Positions 46,979 to 55,833 are shown, numbered from the stretch's first letter. The stretch: 64,000 nucleotides of DNA from Peptoniphilus sp. KCTC 25270 (GCF_021012875.1 NZ_JAJMZJ010000001.1:558001-622000); one strand, 5' to 3'. Notes: a model not told the origin generated them from the sequence alone. Program-made: numbers and translations.

Positions 46979-48010
46979 TCACCTAAAATCTTTCATCGAA
47001 ACTTCTAACGTTTCTTTTCCTGTATCTATTAAAAATTTTTCTGGGTTTTTTGTATTTACAAATTGCACTCTTACATTAAAGGCATCTTCTATTTTCTTTT
47101 TCCCTATTTTATTGGGACCAACCAACCCATTTATATTTTTTTGTGTCCCTTTAATGATTAGATGATTCCCTATTTCATTTCCCTCTAAAACGCTTCGTGT
47201 ACGATAATACACGCGCAAGGAATTGGCCCATTCCCTCATTTGAGGGTGAACGGGTCCTGCTACAAAAGAGCTTTCTTCTTCAAAAGGAGGAAGCCCTACG
47301 CGAATAACAGAAATCTTGTGTTTAGAATAAAACTCCAATAACTCTGCCACCCATTCTACAGATTCTTCCAGAAACAAGGGATGATACTGCCCTTTTTTAT
47401 ACATTACTTCCAGTTCTGTATCACGAATAACCAAAGTTGGGTAAATCCTCACAAAATCTGCTTTCATTTTTTTAATCCAACGAGCCGTATCCATTGTTTT
47501 TTCAAAGGTATCTTCGGGTAGTCCAATCATTTGTTGAAGCCCTAAATCCAACTCCAACTGGCGAATTGTTTCGATAGACTCTTCATAGATTTTTATATTC
47601 CCTCCTCTACCAGAGGCCTCTCGCACTGTGGAATCTATACTTTGAATGCCCAGTTCTACCGTTTTTAATCCCATTTTCTTTAGTTCCACTAATTCATTCT
47701 TTCGAATTGCATCGGGGCGAGTGGAAAAACGAATGGAATCGATGATTCCTTTTTCCATATAATTTTGAACCCCTTCAAAATATTCCAACTGCTTTGAAAA
47801 TGGCAACATGGTAAAAGTTCCACCATAAAAAGCCACCTCGATTGGATGGTCTTTTTTGAAATAAGAAATCTGTTCCTCAATTCTTTGGCGAATTCCATCC
47901 AAAGATAGGGTCTCCTCATTTCCCGTAATCCGATTTTGATTGCAGTACACACATAAATGAGGACACCCTTGGAAAGGAATAAAAATTGGTATGATGTTCT
48001 TTTTACTCAT
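46979..48010 (-). CDS. Elp3-like radical SAM protein (no acetyltransferase domain)
   Basis: The 343-residue protein has the radical SAM cluster motif CPHLCVYC near residue 16 and the Elp3-like segments VAFYGGTFTMLP near 58, LGIQSIDSTV near 120 and RIYPTLVIRDTELE near 190. The C-terminal part lacks the GNAT domain of true Elp3. This gene between rnc and smc is common in clostridia; function unknown, perhaps tRNA modification. I use ATG 48010, overlapping the rnc stop by 8 nt, with GGAAGG 8 nt before it. Confidence 0.85.
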   Translation of the reverse strand: MSKKNIIPIFIPFQGCPHLCVYCNQNRITGNEETLSLDGIRQRIEEQISYFKKDHPIEVAFYGGTFTMLPFSKQLEYFEGVQNYMEKGIIDSIRFSTRPDAIRKNELVELKKMGLKTVELGIQSIDSTVREASGRGGNIKIYEESIETIRQLELDLGLQQMIGLPEDTFEKTMDTARWIKKMKADFVRIYPTLVIRDTELEVMYKKGQYHPLFLEESVEWVAELLEFYSKHKISVIRVGLPPFEEESSFVAGPVHPQMREWANSLRVYYRTRSVLEGNEIGNHLIIKGTQKNINGLVGPNKIGKKKIEDAFNVRVQFVNTKNPEKFLIDTGKETLEVSMKDFR

Positions 48011-48707
48011 AATCAATGCCTTCCAAAGCCATTTTGGCCGCTACCGTTTCCGCCTTTTTTATAGAACTACTTATCCCTGTTGCTATTTTTTTCCCATCAA
48101 TCCATAACTCCACTGCAAAACTCTTATCATTATCTGGCCCAAAGGATTGTACTAATTTGTATTCAATGAGATTCCGCTTCCATTTTTTCTGCACCCACTC
48201 TTGTAACTCCGATTTGTAATTTCTTCTTTCCACAGAAAAATCATATTCTGATAATAATGTTCTTTCTACAAACTCCCCTACAACATCTAGGCCCTTATCC
48301 AAAAAAATAGCTCCCACGATTGCTTCATAGACGTCATCCAAAGGGAGCTTATATTTTTTATTATTTTGTAGATTCACAGATATTTTTACAAATTTTTGAA
48401 GATTTAATTTTAATGCAGCTTTATACAAAGAACTGCCCTGTACAATATTTGAACGTATTTTCGATAAATCTCCCTCTGAATATTCCGGAAATTTTCGAAA
48501 AATATATTGTCCAACGTAAAAACTCAAAATAGAATCTCCCAAAAATTCCAATCTCTCATAGCTTTCCAAAGAAAGTCTAAACTCCCTCTCCCGACAATAG
48601 GATTTGTGGGTTAAAGCTTGGAAATAAAGCTCATTTCTCTGAGATTCAATACCTAACAAATCTAGGAGTTCTTGAAAGATTTTCTCCTCAAGCTTCAATG
48701 TTTTCAA
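48003..48707 (-). CDS. rnc: Ribonuclease III
   Basis: The 234-residue enzyme cuts double-stranded RNA in rRNA maturation and mRNA turnover. The signature ERLEFLGDSILSFYV is near residue 50, the second acidic site is DVYEAIVGAIFLDKG near 123, and a dsRNA-binding domain (about 160-234) ends with KKAETVAAKMALEGI. The apparent start is TTG at 48707 with GGAG just before it, overlapping acpP by 20 nt. Confidence 0.97.
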   Translation of the reverse strand: MKTLKLEEKIFQELLDLLGIESQRNELYFQALTHKSYCREREFRLSLESYERLEFLGDSILSFYVGQYIFRKFPEYSEGDLSKIRSNIVQGSSLYKAALKLNLQKFVKISVNLQNNKKYKLPLDDVYEAIVGAIFLDKGLDVVGEFVERTLLSEYDFSVERRNYKSELQEWVQKKWKRNLIEYKLVQSFGPDNDKSFAVELWIDGKKIATGISSSIKKAETVAAKMALEGIDYE

Positions 48708-48915
48708 TCAACTCCAATACATCCCCAATGGTTTTGATTTCCGCTAACTCTTCATCTTCCAATTGGATATCAAATTCTTCCTCTAAACTCATTACCATTT
48801 CTACCAATTCAATAGAATCCGCATTCAAATCATCCACAAAGTTTGTATCTCCATTTAAGTTCTCAATGGAAACATTGAACTGTTCTGCAATCATTTCAAG
48901 TATTTTTTCTTTCAT
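48688..48915 (-). CDS. acpP: Acyl carrier protein
   Basis: The 75-residue acidic carrier of fatty-acid synthesis has its phosphopantetheine serine at S34 in DLNADSIELVEMVM. The pI should be very low, as usual. It follows plsX by 10 nt and overlaps rnc, the standard plsX-acpP-rnc arrangement; fabD and fabG are not between them here. Confidence 0.96.
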   Translation of the reverse strand: MKEKILEMIAEQFNVSIENLNGDTNFVDDLNADSIELVEMVMSLEEEFDIQLEDEELAEIKTIGDVLELIENIEA

Positions 48916-48925
48916 TTTCCTACTC

Positions 48926-49888
48926 CTATATACTCATTTTTTCTATCATATTGCTCTCTATCATCTTAGCCAAAACAGCAGCGCCATTGTAAATCGCTTC
49001 TCCATTGGAAGAACCATGAGCTTTAACTACCGGTTTCTTCAATCCCAACAACGGAACACCGCCTTGTTTGTTATAATCCAAATCATGGAAAATAGATCCC
49101 AACAGTGTTTTGATTTGCAACATAACTTCCGGTGCCAAATCTGCTTTTGCCATGTTTTTTTGCATCGCACCAAGTAAATATTCTACCACACCTTCAGCCG
49201 TTTTTAGTGCAATATTCCCAGAAAATCCGTCTGCAATCACTACATCCACATTCCCAGAAAAAATATCTCGTCCCTCAACGTTTCCAATAAAATTCCAGTC
49301 TGATTCTTTCAATAGTTGGAACGTTTCCTGTGCACGTTTGTCGCCTTTTCCTTCTTCTGTACCCACGTTCAAAAGACCGATACGAGGATTATCTATTCCA
49401 AGGACATTTTCCAAATACGCTTTTCCCATTTCAGCAAAGCTAACCAACAACTCCGGATCCGTATCCATATTCGCACCAGAATCTAAAACCAAAGTTTTTC
49501 CATTTTTATTTGGAAGAAGTACCGGTAACGCTGCACGTTTTACTCCATCCAATCTTTTTACAATAAACAAGCCGCCAGCAAGTAGCGCACCAGTACTACC
49601 AGCACTAAGAAAACCGTCCACTTCCCCACTGGCAAGGGCTTTTAAGCCAACTACAGTGGAACTGTTCGGTTTTCTGCGAATACTAACCGCTGGATCATCT
49701 GTATTTTCAATTACTTCTGTCGCCTCAAATATATGATTTTCTTCTTCCTTTTGAATCAAAGGACGAAGAATTTCTGAATTTCCAACAAAATAGGGTGTAA
49801 TACCAAGCTTTTCTTTTGCAAGATAAGCTCCTTCAATTATAGCCTCTGGAGCATGATCTCCTCCAGCGCAATCAAATAATAATTTCAT
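48926..49888 (-). CDS. plsX: Phosphate acyltransferase PlsX
   Basis: The 320-residue enzyme makes acyl-phosphate from acyl-ACP, the first step of phospholipid synthesis with PlsY. It starts with FDCAGGDHAPEAIIEG and has SAGSTGALLAGG near 93, VLDSGANMDTDPE near 134, LNVGTEEGKG near 172 and DGFSGNIALKTAEG near 215. It heads the operon; a promoter lies at 49918-49947. Confidence 0.97.
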   Translation of the reverse strand: MKLLFDCAGGDHAPEAIIEGAYLAKEKLGITPYFVGNSEILRPLIQKEEENHIFEATEVIENTDDPAVSIRRKPNSSTVVGLKALASGEVDGFLSAGSTGALLAGGLFIVKRLDGVKRAALPVLLPNKNGKTLVLDSGANMDTDPELLVSFAEMGKAYLENVLGIDNPRIGLLNVGTEEGKGDKRAQETFQLLKESDWNFIGNVEGRDIFSGNVDVVIADGFSGNIALKTAEGVVEYLLGAMQKNMAKADLAPEVMLQIKTLLGSIFHDLDYNKQGGVPLLGLKKPVVKAHGSSNGEAIYNGAAVLAKMIESNMIEKMSI

Positions 49889-49917
49889 AATATCCCCTTT
49901 CTTAGTTCTATAAAATA

Positions 49918-49947
49918 AGTGTACAACATGGAGGCTTAAGAATGCAA
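49918..49947 (-). promoter_or_regulatory. Candidate sigma-A promoter of plsX-acpP-rnc-smc-ftsY
   Basis: Minus strand: TTGCAT (49942-49947), 18 nt, TACACT (49918-49923), about 30 nt before the plsX start and just after the tRNA terminator. Confidence 0.6.
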
Positions 49948-49990
49948 CAAATAGAACCTATTTTCTCTTCTTTCCTATGGAAAAGGAAAA

Positions 49991-50024
49991 TAAAAAAAAG
50001 CACAATTCCTCAGAACTGTGCTTT
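49991..50024 (-). terminator. Terminator after tRNA-Leu
   Basis: Minus strand: AAAGCACAGTT pairs with AATTGTGCTTT around a short loop, followed by a run of eight T. It starts directly after the encoded CCA of the tRNA. Confidence 0.93.
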
Positions 50025-50108
50025 TGGTGCGGGAAAGAGGACTTGAACCTCCACGTCGTTGACACTAGATCCTAAGTCTAGCGCGTCTGCCAATTCCGCC
50101 ATTCCCGC
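50025..50108 (-). tRNA. tRNA-Leu (anticodon TAG)
   Basis: The 84-nt class II tRNA has the acceptor GCGGGAA / TTCCCGC, a long variable arm, anticodon stem CTAGA / TCTAG with loop CTTAGGA (anticodon TAG, reads CUA), T-arm GGTTCAAGTCC and an encoded CCA. Confidence 0.97.
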
Positions 50109-50176
50109 ATATAAATTTGTTACTTGATAATGATAACAGCATCGCTGTTTATTGTCAAGTTTGTTGGAAAAAATTA

Positions 50177-50254
50177 TGGGGTGGATAGTGGGGATCGAAC
50201 CCACGACCTCCAGAGCCACAATCTGGCGCCCTAACCGACTAGGCCATACCCACC
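50177..50254 (-). tRNA. tRNA-His (anticodon GTG)
   Basis: Acceptor GTGGGTA pairs with TATCCAC, the extra G at position -1 (50254) pairs with C73, and CCA is encoded. Anticodon stem CCAGA / TCTGG holds loop TTGTGGC (GTG). T-arm is GGGTTCGATCCC. GTG is a target for queuosine modification by the Tgt encoded here. Confidence 0.97.
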
Positions 50255-50274
50255 ATATTTTTTACAACAGAAAT

Positions 50275-50303
50275 ATAATATCATGTAGAAAGAATTCAGT
50301 CAA
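50275..50303 (-). promoter_or_regulatory. Promoter of the tRNA-His/tRNA-Leu unit
   Basis: Minus strand: TTGACT (50298-50303), 17 nt, TATTAT (50275-50280), about 20 nt before tRNA-His. It also lies after rdgB, so read-through from rdgB is possible. Confidence 0.85.
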
Positions 50304-50329
50304 TAGATTTTTTACATTTTTTTTAATAA

Positions 50330-50911
50330 TTATTTTAAGAATTTTTTCAATTCCCTTAAAGCGTTGCCTCTATGAGAAATTCCATTCTTATCATCTTCTG
50401 ACATTTCAGCAAAACTATTTGCATATCCTTCTGGGATAAACAATGAATCGTAACCAAATCCATTTTCCCCTTTTTCTACTTTAGCTATTGTACCATAGCA
50501 ACGTCCTTTTAGAAAGTGAATTTCCTGATCTTTTTTTACAGCCAATACTGTTTCAAAATAAGCCTTTCTGTTTTCGGTTCCTTCTAATTCTTGAAGCAAT
50601 TTCTTGCGATTTTTATTATCATCACACTCTTCTCCTGCGTAACGAGCCGAAAATACCCCTGGTCGACCCTCTAAAGCTTCTACAAATAGCCCTGTATCAT
50701 CGCCTATAAAATAAGTTCCAGGATCTTGAAATGCTTCTATTTTTTTCTTTGCATTTTCTTCTAAAGTTTCCCCGTCTTCTACTACCAAGATTTCTCCATA
50801 ACCTGCCTCTGTTTTTGTCAAAATTTCGAAATCTAAATCTTTCAAAATTTCTTTTATCTCATGAATTTTATGTTGGTTATCGCTTGATAATACAATTTTT
50901 TTTCGTTCCAT
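50330..50911 (-). CDS. rdgB: XTP/dITP diphosphatase (RdgB/HAM1 family)
   Basis: The 193-residue house-cleaning enzyme hydrolyses non-canonical purine triphosphates such as dITP and XTP. Motifs are VLSSDNQHKIHEIK at the start, FIGDDTGLFVEALEGRPGV near 67, GFGYDSLFIPEG near 148 and ISHRGNALREL near 177. The ATG at 50911 follows GGAGGAAATT; an in-frame TTG at 50923 sits inside that ribosome site. Confidence 0.95.
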   Translation of the reverse strand: MERKKIVLSSDNQHKIHEIKEILKDLDFEILTKTEAGYGEILVVEDGETLEENAKKKIEAFQDPGTYFIGDDTGLFVEALEGRPGVFSARYAGEECDDNKNRKKLLQELEGTENRKAYFETVLAVKKDQEIHFLKGRCYGTIAKVEKGENGFGYDSLFIPEGYANSFAEMSEDDKNGISHRGNALRELKKFLK

Positions 50912-50925
50912 AATTTCCTCCAAAA

Positions 50926-50948
50926 TAAAAAGAGGCTTAGCCTCTTTT
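50926..50948 (-). terminator. Terminator of the amidase gene
   Basis: Minus strand: AAAAGAGGC / GCCTCTTTT (50940-50948 with 50928-50936), 3-nt loop, then TATTTT. It lies 10 nt after the amidase stop and before rdgB. Confidence 0.9.
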
Positions 50949-50957
50949 CATTTATCA

Positions 50958-52157
50958 TTATAAATATTTTGCTTTGTAGCTATTAATACCATTATAAATT
51001 CCTGTTGCCAATTTATCAAGATATCCGGATGAATGAATGGTATTCATATCTTGTTCATTTGATAAAAATCCTAATTCTACCAAGGCAGCAGACATTTCGG
51101 TTGTTCGAAGAACGGCTAAATCTGGACGATTCTTAAGGCCTCTACTATGTTCTCCTGTAGCTTTAATTAAAGCATTTAGAACTTCTTGCGCTAAAGCTTT
51201 TTGGTTTCCTTTTTTAATACTTACATCATCTTCTGAAGCGTAAAGTACTTCAATTCCGTGGGCTTGTGTACTTCCGGCAGAGTTAAAATGAATGCTTAAG
51301 AAAATATCCGCACTGGCATCATTTGCAATATTTGCTCGGTTATACAAGCCAATAAATTCATCTCTAGAACGAGTCATAATTACGTTGTATCCGTTACTAC
51401 GCAATTTTGCTTCTAATTTTTTCGCAACTTCTAAGTTTAAGTCTTTTTCTCTAGTTCCATCAAAACTAACTGCACCACTATCTTTTCCACCATGGCCAGC
51501 ATCTACCACTACTGTTGTACCTGCCGTATTTTTGGGTGCAGGCGTTGGTTGTGGAGTTGGCTCTGGAGTTGGTTCCGCCACTTCATTTGAAGCGACTGGC
51601 TCAGTATAGCTTGTTTCTGGAGCGACTACTTCATCTTCAATCCATGTTGGGCCTTGTACAGATCCATTGGAAATTCTTGCGATTGTATCTTTTTGATTCC
51701 ATTCTACATTAAAACCAAAGGATTCAGATAAGAATCGCAAAGGTACCATAGTCTTATCTTCTCCGCCCTTTTGCATATAGTAGGCTAATCTAGGAATAGA
51801 ATCACTATTCAACGTCTTTTTTACTCCATTTACATAAACGATATTGCTGTTAATTTTTAATGTCACACTTTGTTCTCTTAATTGAATGGTTACAGATTTC
51901 GCTCTTTGATTCCATTGCACATTTGCTCCCATTAATTCTGTCAATTCTCGAATCGGTACAAACGTACGATTCTCATCTATGTAAGGAGAGAAATTGCTAC
52001 GCAAATAAAATCCATTGACCTCAACATCCGCTCGGTATACTTGTCTTTGTCTTCCGTTTACTTGAACTCGCATCGCTTCCGCCTTAGCGTGAGATGCATC
52101 TGTAAAGCCTATCACAACAAAAAGACAAAGCAATAAGCCGAATATCACTTTTTTCAA
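50958..52157 (-). CDS. N-acetylmuramoyl-L-alanine amidase with CuAO-like N-terminal domain
   Basis: The 399-residue secreted protein has a signal peptide (about 1-25), two copper-amine-oxidase-N-like modules (FVPIRELTELMGANVQWN near 80 and MVPLRFLSESFGFNVEWN near 145), a proline/threonine linker (TPEPTPQPTPAP) and an Amidase_3 domain. Zinc and catalytic residues are in VVDAGHGGKDSGA, REKDLNLEVA, FLSIHFNSAG and VELGFLSNEQD. It cleaves the MurNAc-alanine bond in peptidoglycan. The likely start is TTG at 52157, 7 nt after AGGAGGG; a GTG at 52181 precedes that site. It has its own promoter and terminator. Confidence 0.9.
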   Translation of the reverse strand: MKKVIFGLLLCLFVVIGFTDASHAKAEAMRVQVNGRQRQVYRADVEVNGFYLRSNFSPYIDENRTFVPIRELTELMGANVQWNQRAKSVTIQLREQSVTLKINSNIVYVNGVKKTLNSDSIPRLAYYMQKGGEDKTMVPLRFLSESFGFNVEWNQKDTIARISNGSVQGPTWIEDEVVAPETSYTEPVASNEVAEPTPEPTPQPTPAPKNTAGTTVVVDAGHGGKDSGAVSFDGTREKDLNLEVAKKLEAKLRSNGYNVIMTRSRDEFIGLYNRANIANDASADIFLSIHFNSAGSTQAHGIEVLYASEDDVSIKKGNQKALAQEVLNALIKATGEHSRGLKNRPDLAVLRTTEMSAALVELGFLSNEQDMNTIHSSGYLDKLATGIYNGINSYKAKYL

Positions 52158-52193
52158 ATAAATACCCTCCTTTTTTAACACTCTGTAATCTTT

Positions 52194-52222
52194 ATTATTG
52201 CGGTTTCTACAGACAATGTCAA
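52194..52222 (-). promoter_or_regulatory. Sigma-A promoter of the amidase gene
   Basis: Minus strand: consensus TTGACA (52217-52222), 17 nt, AATAAT (52194-52199), about 37 nt before the TTG start. Confidence 0.82.
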
Positions 52223-52243
52223 TAAAGGAGAGATTTTGTAACT

Positions 52244-53254
52244 CTATTGTAATGAGTCAACAGAATATAACGCATCGGCTTTTGGTGGTTCAATTGTTTT
52301 TTTGATTCCATCAAAATTTGTAATGATTTTTTCATTGGTCGAAGTGACCACCCCTATTTTCGCAAAGGGGATCTCTTTTTTCTCTAATTCCGTTTTTAAT
52401 TCTTTGTAATCTTCCGGATGAATAACAATAAGCATGGATCCACTAGAAATTAATTTGTATAAATCAATTTGGAAATGTTCTGCAATGGCTTTTGTAGAAG
52501 GTAGAACCGGAATGGATTCTCGCTCAATTTCTACTCCATAGCCAATTGCTTCGGAAGCTTCCCAGATGGCTCCTTCTATTCCCCCTTCGGTTACATCATG
52601 CATATATCCTATGCGATAGGAAATGGCCATTTTCCCTTCTTCACTTACACTTAATAAATTTACTAAGTTTTTTCCCTCTTCAATTAATTCTTTGTCTAGT
52701 GCCTTTTGAAGAGATTCTTCTTGATCTTGAGCCAAGATTGCAGTGCCTTCTAACCCAGCGTATTTTGTCATGCAAACAAAAAATCCTGGTTCAATTATAT
52801 CTTTTTTAGGAATTTTATTTTTAGGAACTCTACCAATAACAGTGGTAACGATTAAAGGTTTTGTAACAGCGTCTGTAACCTCTGTATGACCACCAATTAA
52901 ATCCATATTTAATCGTTCACATTCTTCGTTTACTTCGTCCATAATTGTTGTAATCACATTTTTATTGCTATGAGGCGGCAATAATAGAGTAATTAATATC
53001 CCTACTGCATCGGCTCCTTTTGTAGAAATATCATTTACGCTTACATGAACGCCTAATTTTCCAATATTTGAAACAGCTCCTGTAATTGGATCTGAACTTA
53101 GGATGATATAATCTCCTTCAACATCCAATACAGCAGTATCTTCTCCAACAGATGCACCTATTTTAACTTCTGATCTTCTAGTTTGTATTTCATTTAGAAT
53201 TAGACGATTCAATTCTTCATTGGACAACTTTCCAATCTCTAATTCATTGTTCAT
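52244..53254 (-). CDS. AIR synthase-related (PurM/HypE-fold) protein
   Basis: The 336-residue protein has the PurM-like fold: ASVGEDTAVLDVEGDYIILSSDP-type start, VNDISTKGADAVGILITLLLP near 73, LIGGHTEVTDAV near 115 and HDVTEGGIEGAIWEASEA near 220. The family includes ATP-using enzymes PurM, HypE, ThiL and SelD; HypE's C-terminal Cys is missing, and no purine, hydrogenase or selenium genes are near. Function unknown. ATG 53254 follows GGAG and overlaps the PilM/N-like gene by 11 nt, so the two are coupled. Confidence 0.8.
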   Translation of the reverse strand: MNNELEIGKLSNEELNRLILNEIQTRRSEVKIGASVGEDTAVLDVEGDYIILSSDPITGAVSNIGKLGVHVSVNDISTKGADAVGILITLLLPPHSNKNVITTIMDEVNEECERLNMDLIGGHTEVTDAVTKPLIVTTVIGRVPKNKIPKKDIIEPGFFVCMTKYAGLEGTAILAQDQEESLQKALDKELIEEGKNLVNLLSVSEEGKMAISYRIGYMHDVTEGGIEGAIWEASEAIGYGVEIERESIPVLPSTKAIAEHFQIDLYKLISSGSMLIVIHPEDYKELKTELEKKEIPFAKIGVVTSTNEKIITNFDGIKKTIEPPKADALYSVDSLQ

Positions 53255-54698
53255 TATTGACTCCTTCGTTTGCATTGCCATTGATTACATCGTTACTTGC
53301 TTCAGTGGAACCATCTACAATCGTAAAGCGAAAATATTCTACTCCGTCGATGGTGGAAGATGGTTGTTCTTGGATTTCTCCCATCCCCATAGATTTTAAG
53401 TCCCCAATCCATTTATCCAATGGAGCACGATCTTGCGCCTGTCCGTTGATTTCTATGGATCCATTGGCATATTGAATGCTAGAAACATTAATTTCTTCTG
53501 GCTTAGAAGCGTTAATCGAATTAATTTTCATAGATAAATCCACATCCCCTTGGATTTCTTGTGAAGCTCCTACTTCCTCATAAGTTGTACTGCTTGAATT
53601 AGAGGAGTCAGACAGCTGGGCCTGTAATTCTGCATTCTTTGCCTCTAAATTTTTCCCATACAAAAAAGCACCTAGGATGGTTAATAAACCCAATATTAAA
53701 ATTATTGTAAGACCATTTAAGGGCAGCTTTTTTCCGTTTTTCTGTGGTTCCTCTTTTGTTACCATATCTTTCTTTTTATTTTCCATAAAATTCTGTATTA
53801 CCTCTTGAATGGGTAAAAATTCTTTCCCTTCAAATCCTTCCACTGTGTTTGTTATTGTATCTGCACCTATTTCCTCTGCCAAATCTCCAAAAATTATTTT
53901 TTTGGATTCTCCCGTAAATCCAGAGGATAAAGAGCGGATACCTTCTTGATCATTGTATAGCGATTGAGCAAATTCTTTTTGAAAATCTTCTTTTGAAAAA
54001 TTCAAAATTCTTTCGTCAGATTTTCCTATCATTAAATGATGATAGTCTTGATTGGATAATTTATACTTCTCTGACAATCTTCCCATACTTTCTGCCTGAA
54101 AATTTTTAGAATAAAATTCCTTATTTCCAAATCGATGAAATCCCCAAAGTCTATGGCCTATTTCCCAAACCTCAGTCCCCTCTTTGTCACCTAAGTAACC
54201 GGAAATTACCAAGGATAGAGGAATTATTGTCAATTTTTTAATGGAAAAATCTCGAAGCATTTCTTCCCATGCTTTTTTCAAATCTTTAGGAATAATGGAA
54301 ATGAACAGGTTTTTTTCTAAGGAATCATTCGGTTTTTCCACCTGAATCGATTCCCATTCGTATTGATCTATATCTTGTATAAAAATTTCATTAATTTCAT
54401 TTGTCACAAAAGACCGAACTTCTTCTTCCTTTAAGTCGGGGATTAAAACACTACGAGTAACAATCTCTGAAGAGCTTAAAAATATAGATAGTTCTTGTAA
54501 GTTCACATCTAAATTTCCATTGGCGACCATCTTTTTTATAAAATAGCGCAATTGACTAGAATCTTTGGGGTATCCATTTTCCAAAATTCCCGGCGCAAAA
54601 GAAAGCTCTTTTGTAGCGGTAAAACGTTGGTCTATTGAGATAAATTGACGAATCTTTGTGTCATCTATAAATAAAATTTGTTTTTTTGAATTTGCCAT
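53244..54698 (-). CDS. PilM/PilN-like pilus assembly protein (probable fusion)
   Basis: The 484-residue protein has an N-terminal part (about 5-305) that looks like a degenerate PilM actin fold (ILFIDDTKIRQFISI, IIFGDLAEEIGAD), a single transmembrane helix (about 327-347), a short coiled coil (KNLEAKNAELQAQL) and a PilN/PilO-like periplasmic-type C-terminal domain (about 375-484). The clear ATP-binding glycines of PilM are not evident. In type IV pili PilM and PilN are separate partners linking motor and envelope. The place next to the pilin and peptidase supports this; sequence alone is weak. Confidence 0.6.
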   Translation of the reverse strand: MANSKKQILFIDDTKIRQFISIDQRFTATKELSFAPGILENGYPKDSSQLRYFIKKMVANGNLDVNLQELSIFLSSSEIVTRSVLIPDLKEEEVRSFVTNEINEIFIQDIDQYEWESIQVEKPNDSLEKNLFISIIPKDLKKAWEEMLRDFSIKKLTIIPLSLVISGYLGDKEGTEVWEIGHRLWGFHRFGNKEFYSKNFQAESMGRLSEKYKLSNQDYHHLMIGKSDERILNFSKEDFQKEFAQSLYNDQEGIRSLSSGFTGESKKIIFGDLAEEIGADTITNTVEGFEGKEFLPIQEVIQNFMENKKKDMVTKEEPQKNGKKLPLNGLTIILILGLLTILGAFLYGKNLEAKNAELQAQLSDSSNSSSTTYEEVGASQEIQGDVDLSMKINSINASKPEEINVSSIQYANGSIEINGQAQDRAPLDKWIGDLKSMGMGEIQEQPSSTIDGVEYFRFTIVDGSTEASNDVINGNANEGVNNEQ

Positions 54699-54720
54699 AG
54701 CTACCTCCGTCTATATTATA

Positions 54721-55428
54721 TCAATAGAAAAGTAAAAAAGAAACAAGGGAGCCTAAGAGTAAAAAGGGAAACAAGGGAATTTTCGTCTTTCTACTTCCCT
54801 TTTTTTGAAACAGAAGAAACCCTCCGTAAAGACTTGCCATTCCAAAGCCCAATGCAACCACCCATAAAAACTCTATAAAAGAATTGTGGAATAAAGACAG
54901 GATGGAAAGCAAAGCAGAATCTCCCATTCCAAAAGAATTCTTTTTTATAAAATGGAAAGCAAAACATGCAACCGAAACCAAGGCAAAGGAAACGATAGAG
55001 AAAGATCCTAGAATTATTCTACATAACAGGGCCATGAAAAAAAGAAAAACCAAATCTCTTATATAAACCTCCATTGTTGAAATATCTTCTAAGGCCAAAA
55101 ACAGGAAAAGGAAATAAAATCCTCCAATAAACCAGAAAAGAAAAGAGATTTCTCCTATTTTGTAAAAGAGCAAAATACTTAGCAAGCCGCCTAAGAACTC
55201 TATGATTGGATACTTTTTCTCTAGCTTTTTTCCACAGCATTGACTTTTCCCTTTTAGGATAAAATAGTGAAAAATAGGGATTCTTGCTACAACACTCAAA
55301 TTTTTTCCACAAAAATCACAGTGGCTTCTTCCTTGAATCCACTGCTCCTTTTGGCTTCTTCGATAAGATATAAGTTGTAGAAAAGAAGCGAGAGAAGCCC
55401 CACATAAAAAGAATAAAAGATAAATCAT
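54721..55428 (-). CDS. pilD: Prepilin peptidase (type IV leader peptidase, A24)
   Basis: The protein has about seven hydrophobic helices. Aspartyl-protease acids are in ALEDISTMEV near 113 and FGMGDSALLS near 165, and cysteine pairs CDFC (near 37) and CC (near 64) match the N-terminal methylase/zinc loop. It cleaves and probably N-methylates the prepilin encoded 1 nt upstream. I use ATG 55428 (235 residues), just after the pilin stop; 55449 is also possible and would overlap the pilin by 20 nt. Confidence 0.88.
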   Translation of the reverse strand: MIYLLFFLCGASLASFLQLISYRRSQKEQWIQGRSHCDFCGKNLSVVARIPIFHYFILKGKSQCCGKKLEKKYPIIEFLGGLLSILLFYKIGEISFLFWFIGGFYFLFLFLALEDISTMEVYIRDLVFLFFMALLCRIILGSFSIVSFALVSVACFAFHFIKKNSFGMGDSALLSILSLFHNSFIEFLWVVALGFGMASLYGGFLLFQKKGSRKTKIPLFPFLLLGSLVSFLLFY

Positions 55429-55429
55429 A

Positions 55430-55822
55430 TTACTCTGCTTCTGGTCCATTTACTTCAACGATTTTATCGTCATTTACCTCAACTTCTCCTGGAGAAACTT
55501 CAATATTTCCATTTTTATAGGTTACCGTAAAGTTCTCCGCCCCTGTTCCTTTGGCCGGTTTTGGCATTTTCCCTTTTTCTAAATATTTTGCCAATCCATC
55601 ATTTATGGGCCCATCTTCTTTCATTTCTGGATGATCCGAAACATAAAGCATACCTGCATTTTTTAGGATTCGAACGTTCGCATTATGGGCTGTTGCCTGA
55701 GCTGATAAGTTAGATTTTTGATATTTTGGAATCGCAATGGCCATTAAAAGAGCCAAAATTGCAATTACAATAACAAGCTCAATCAGCGTAAATCCTTTTA
55801 ATTTCTTCTTTGCTTTTCTCAT
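55430..55822 (-). CDS. Type IV pilin / pseudopilin
   Basis: The 130-residue prepilin has a short basic leader ending at G10 and the mature start FTLIELVIVIAILALLMA with E at position +5, the classic N-methyl-Phe signal. The rest is a small globular domain without the usual C-terminal disulphide cysteines. It is the only pilin-like gene in the cluster, so it is likely the main fibre subunit. It lies between the PilC and PilD genes. Confidence 0.93.
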   Translation of the reverse strand: MRKAKKKLKGFTLIELVIVIAILALLMAIAIPKYQKSNLSAQATAHNANVRILKNAGMLYVSDHPEMKEDGPINDGLAKYLEKGKMPKPAKGTGAENFTVTYKNGNIEVSPGEVEVNDDKIVEVNGPEAE

Positions 55823-55833
55823 AATTTTCTCCT

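Noticed and set aside
49110-49736. A 208-codon plus-strand reading frame
   Set aside because: Fully antisense to the well-supported plsX gene, with Ser/Thr/Pro-rich low-complexity sequence.
50010-50219. A 69-codon reading frame over the tRNA genes (minus strand)
   Set aside because: It is read across tRNA-Leu and tRNA-His; the MAELADALDLGS peptide is a well-known false translation of tRNA-Leu.
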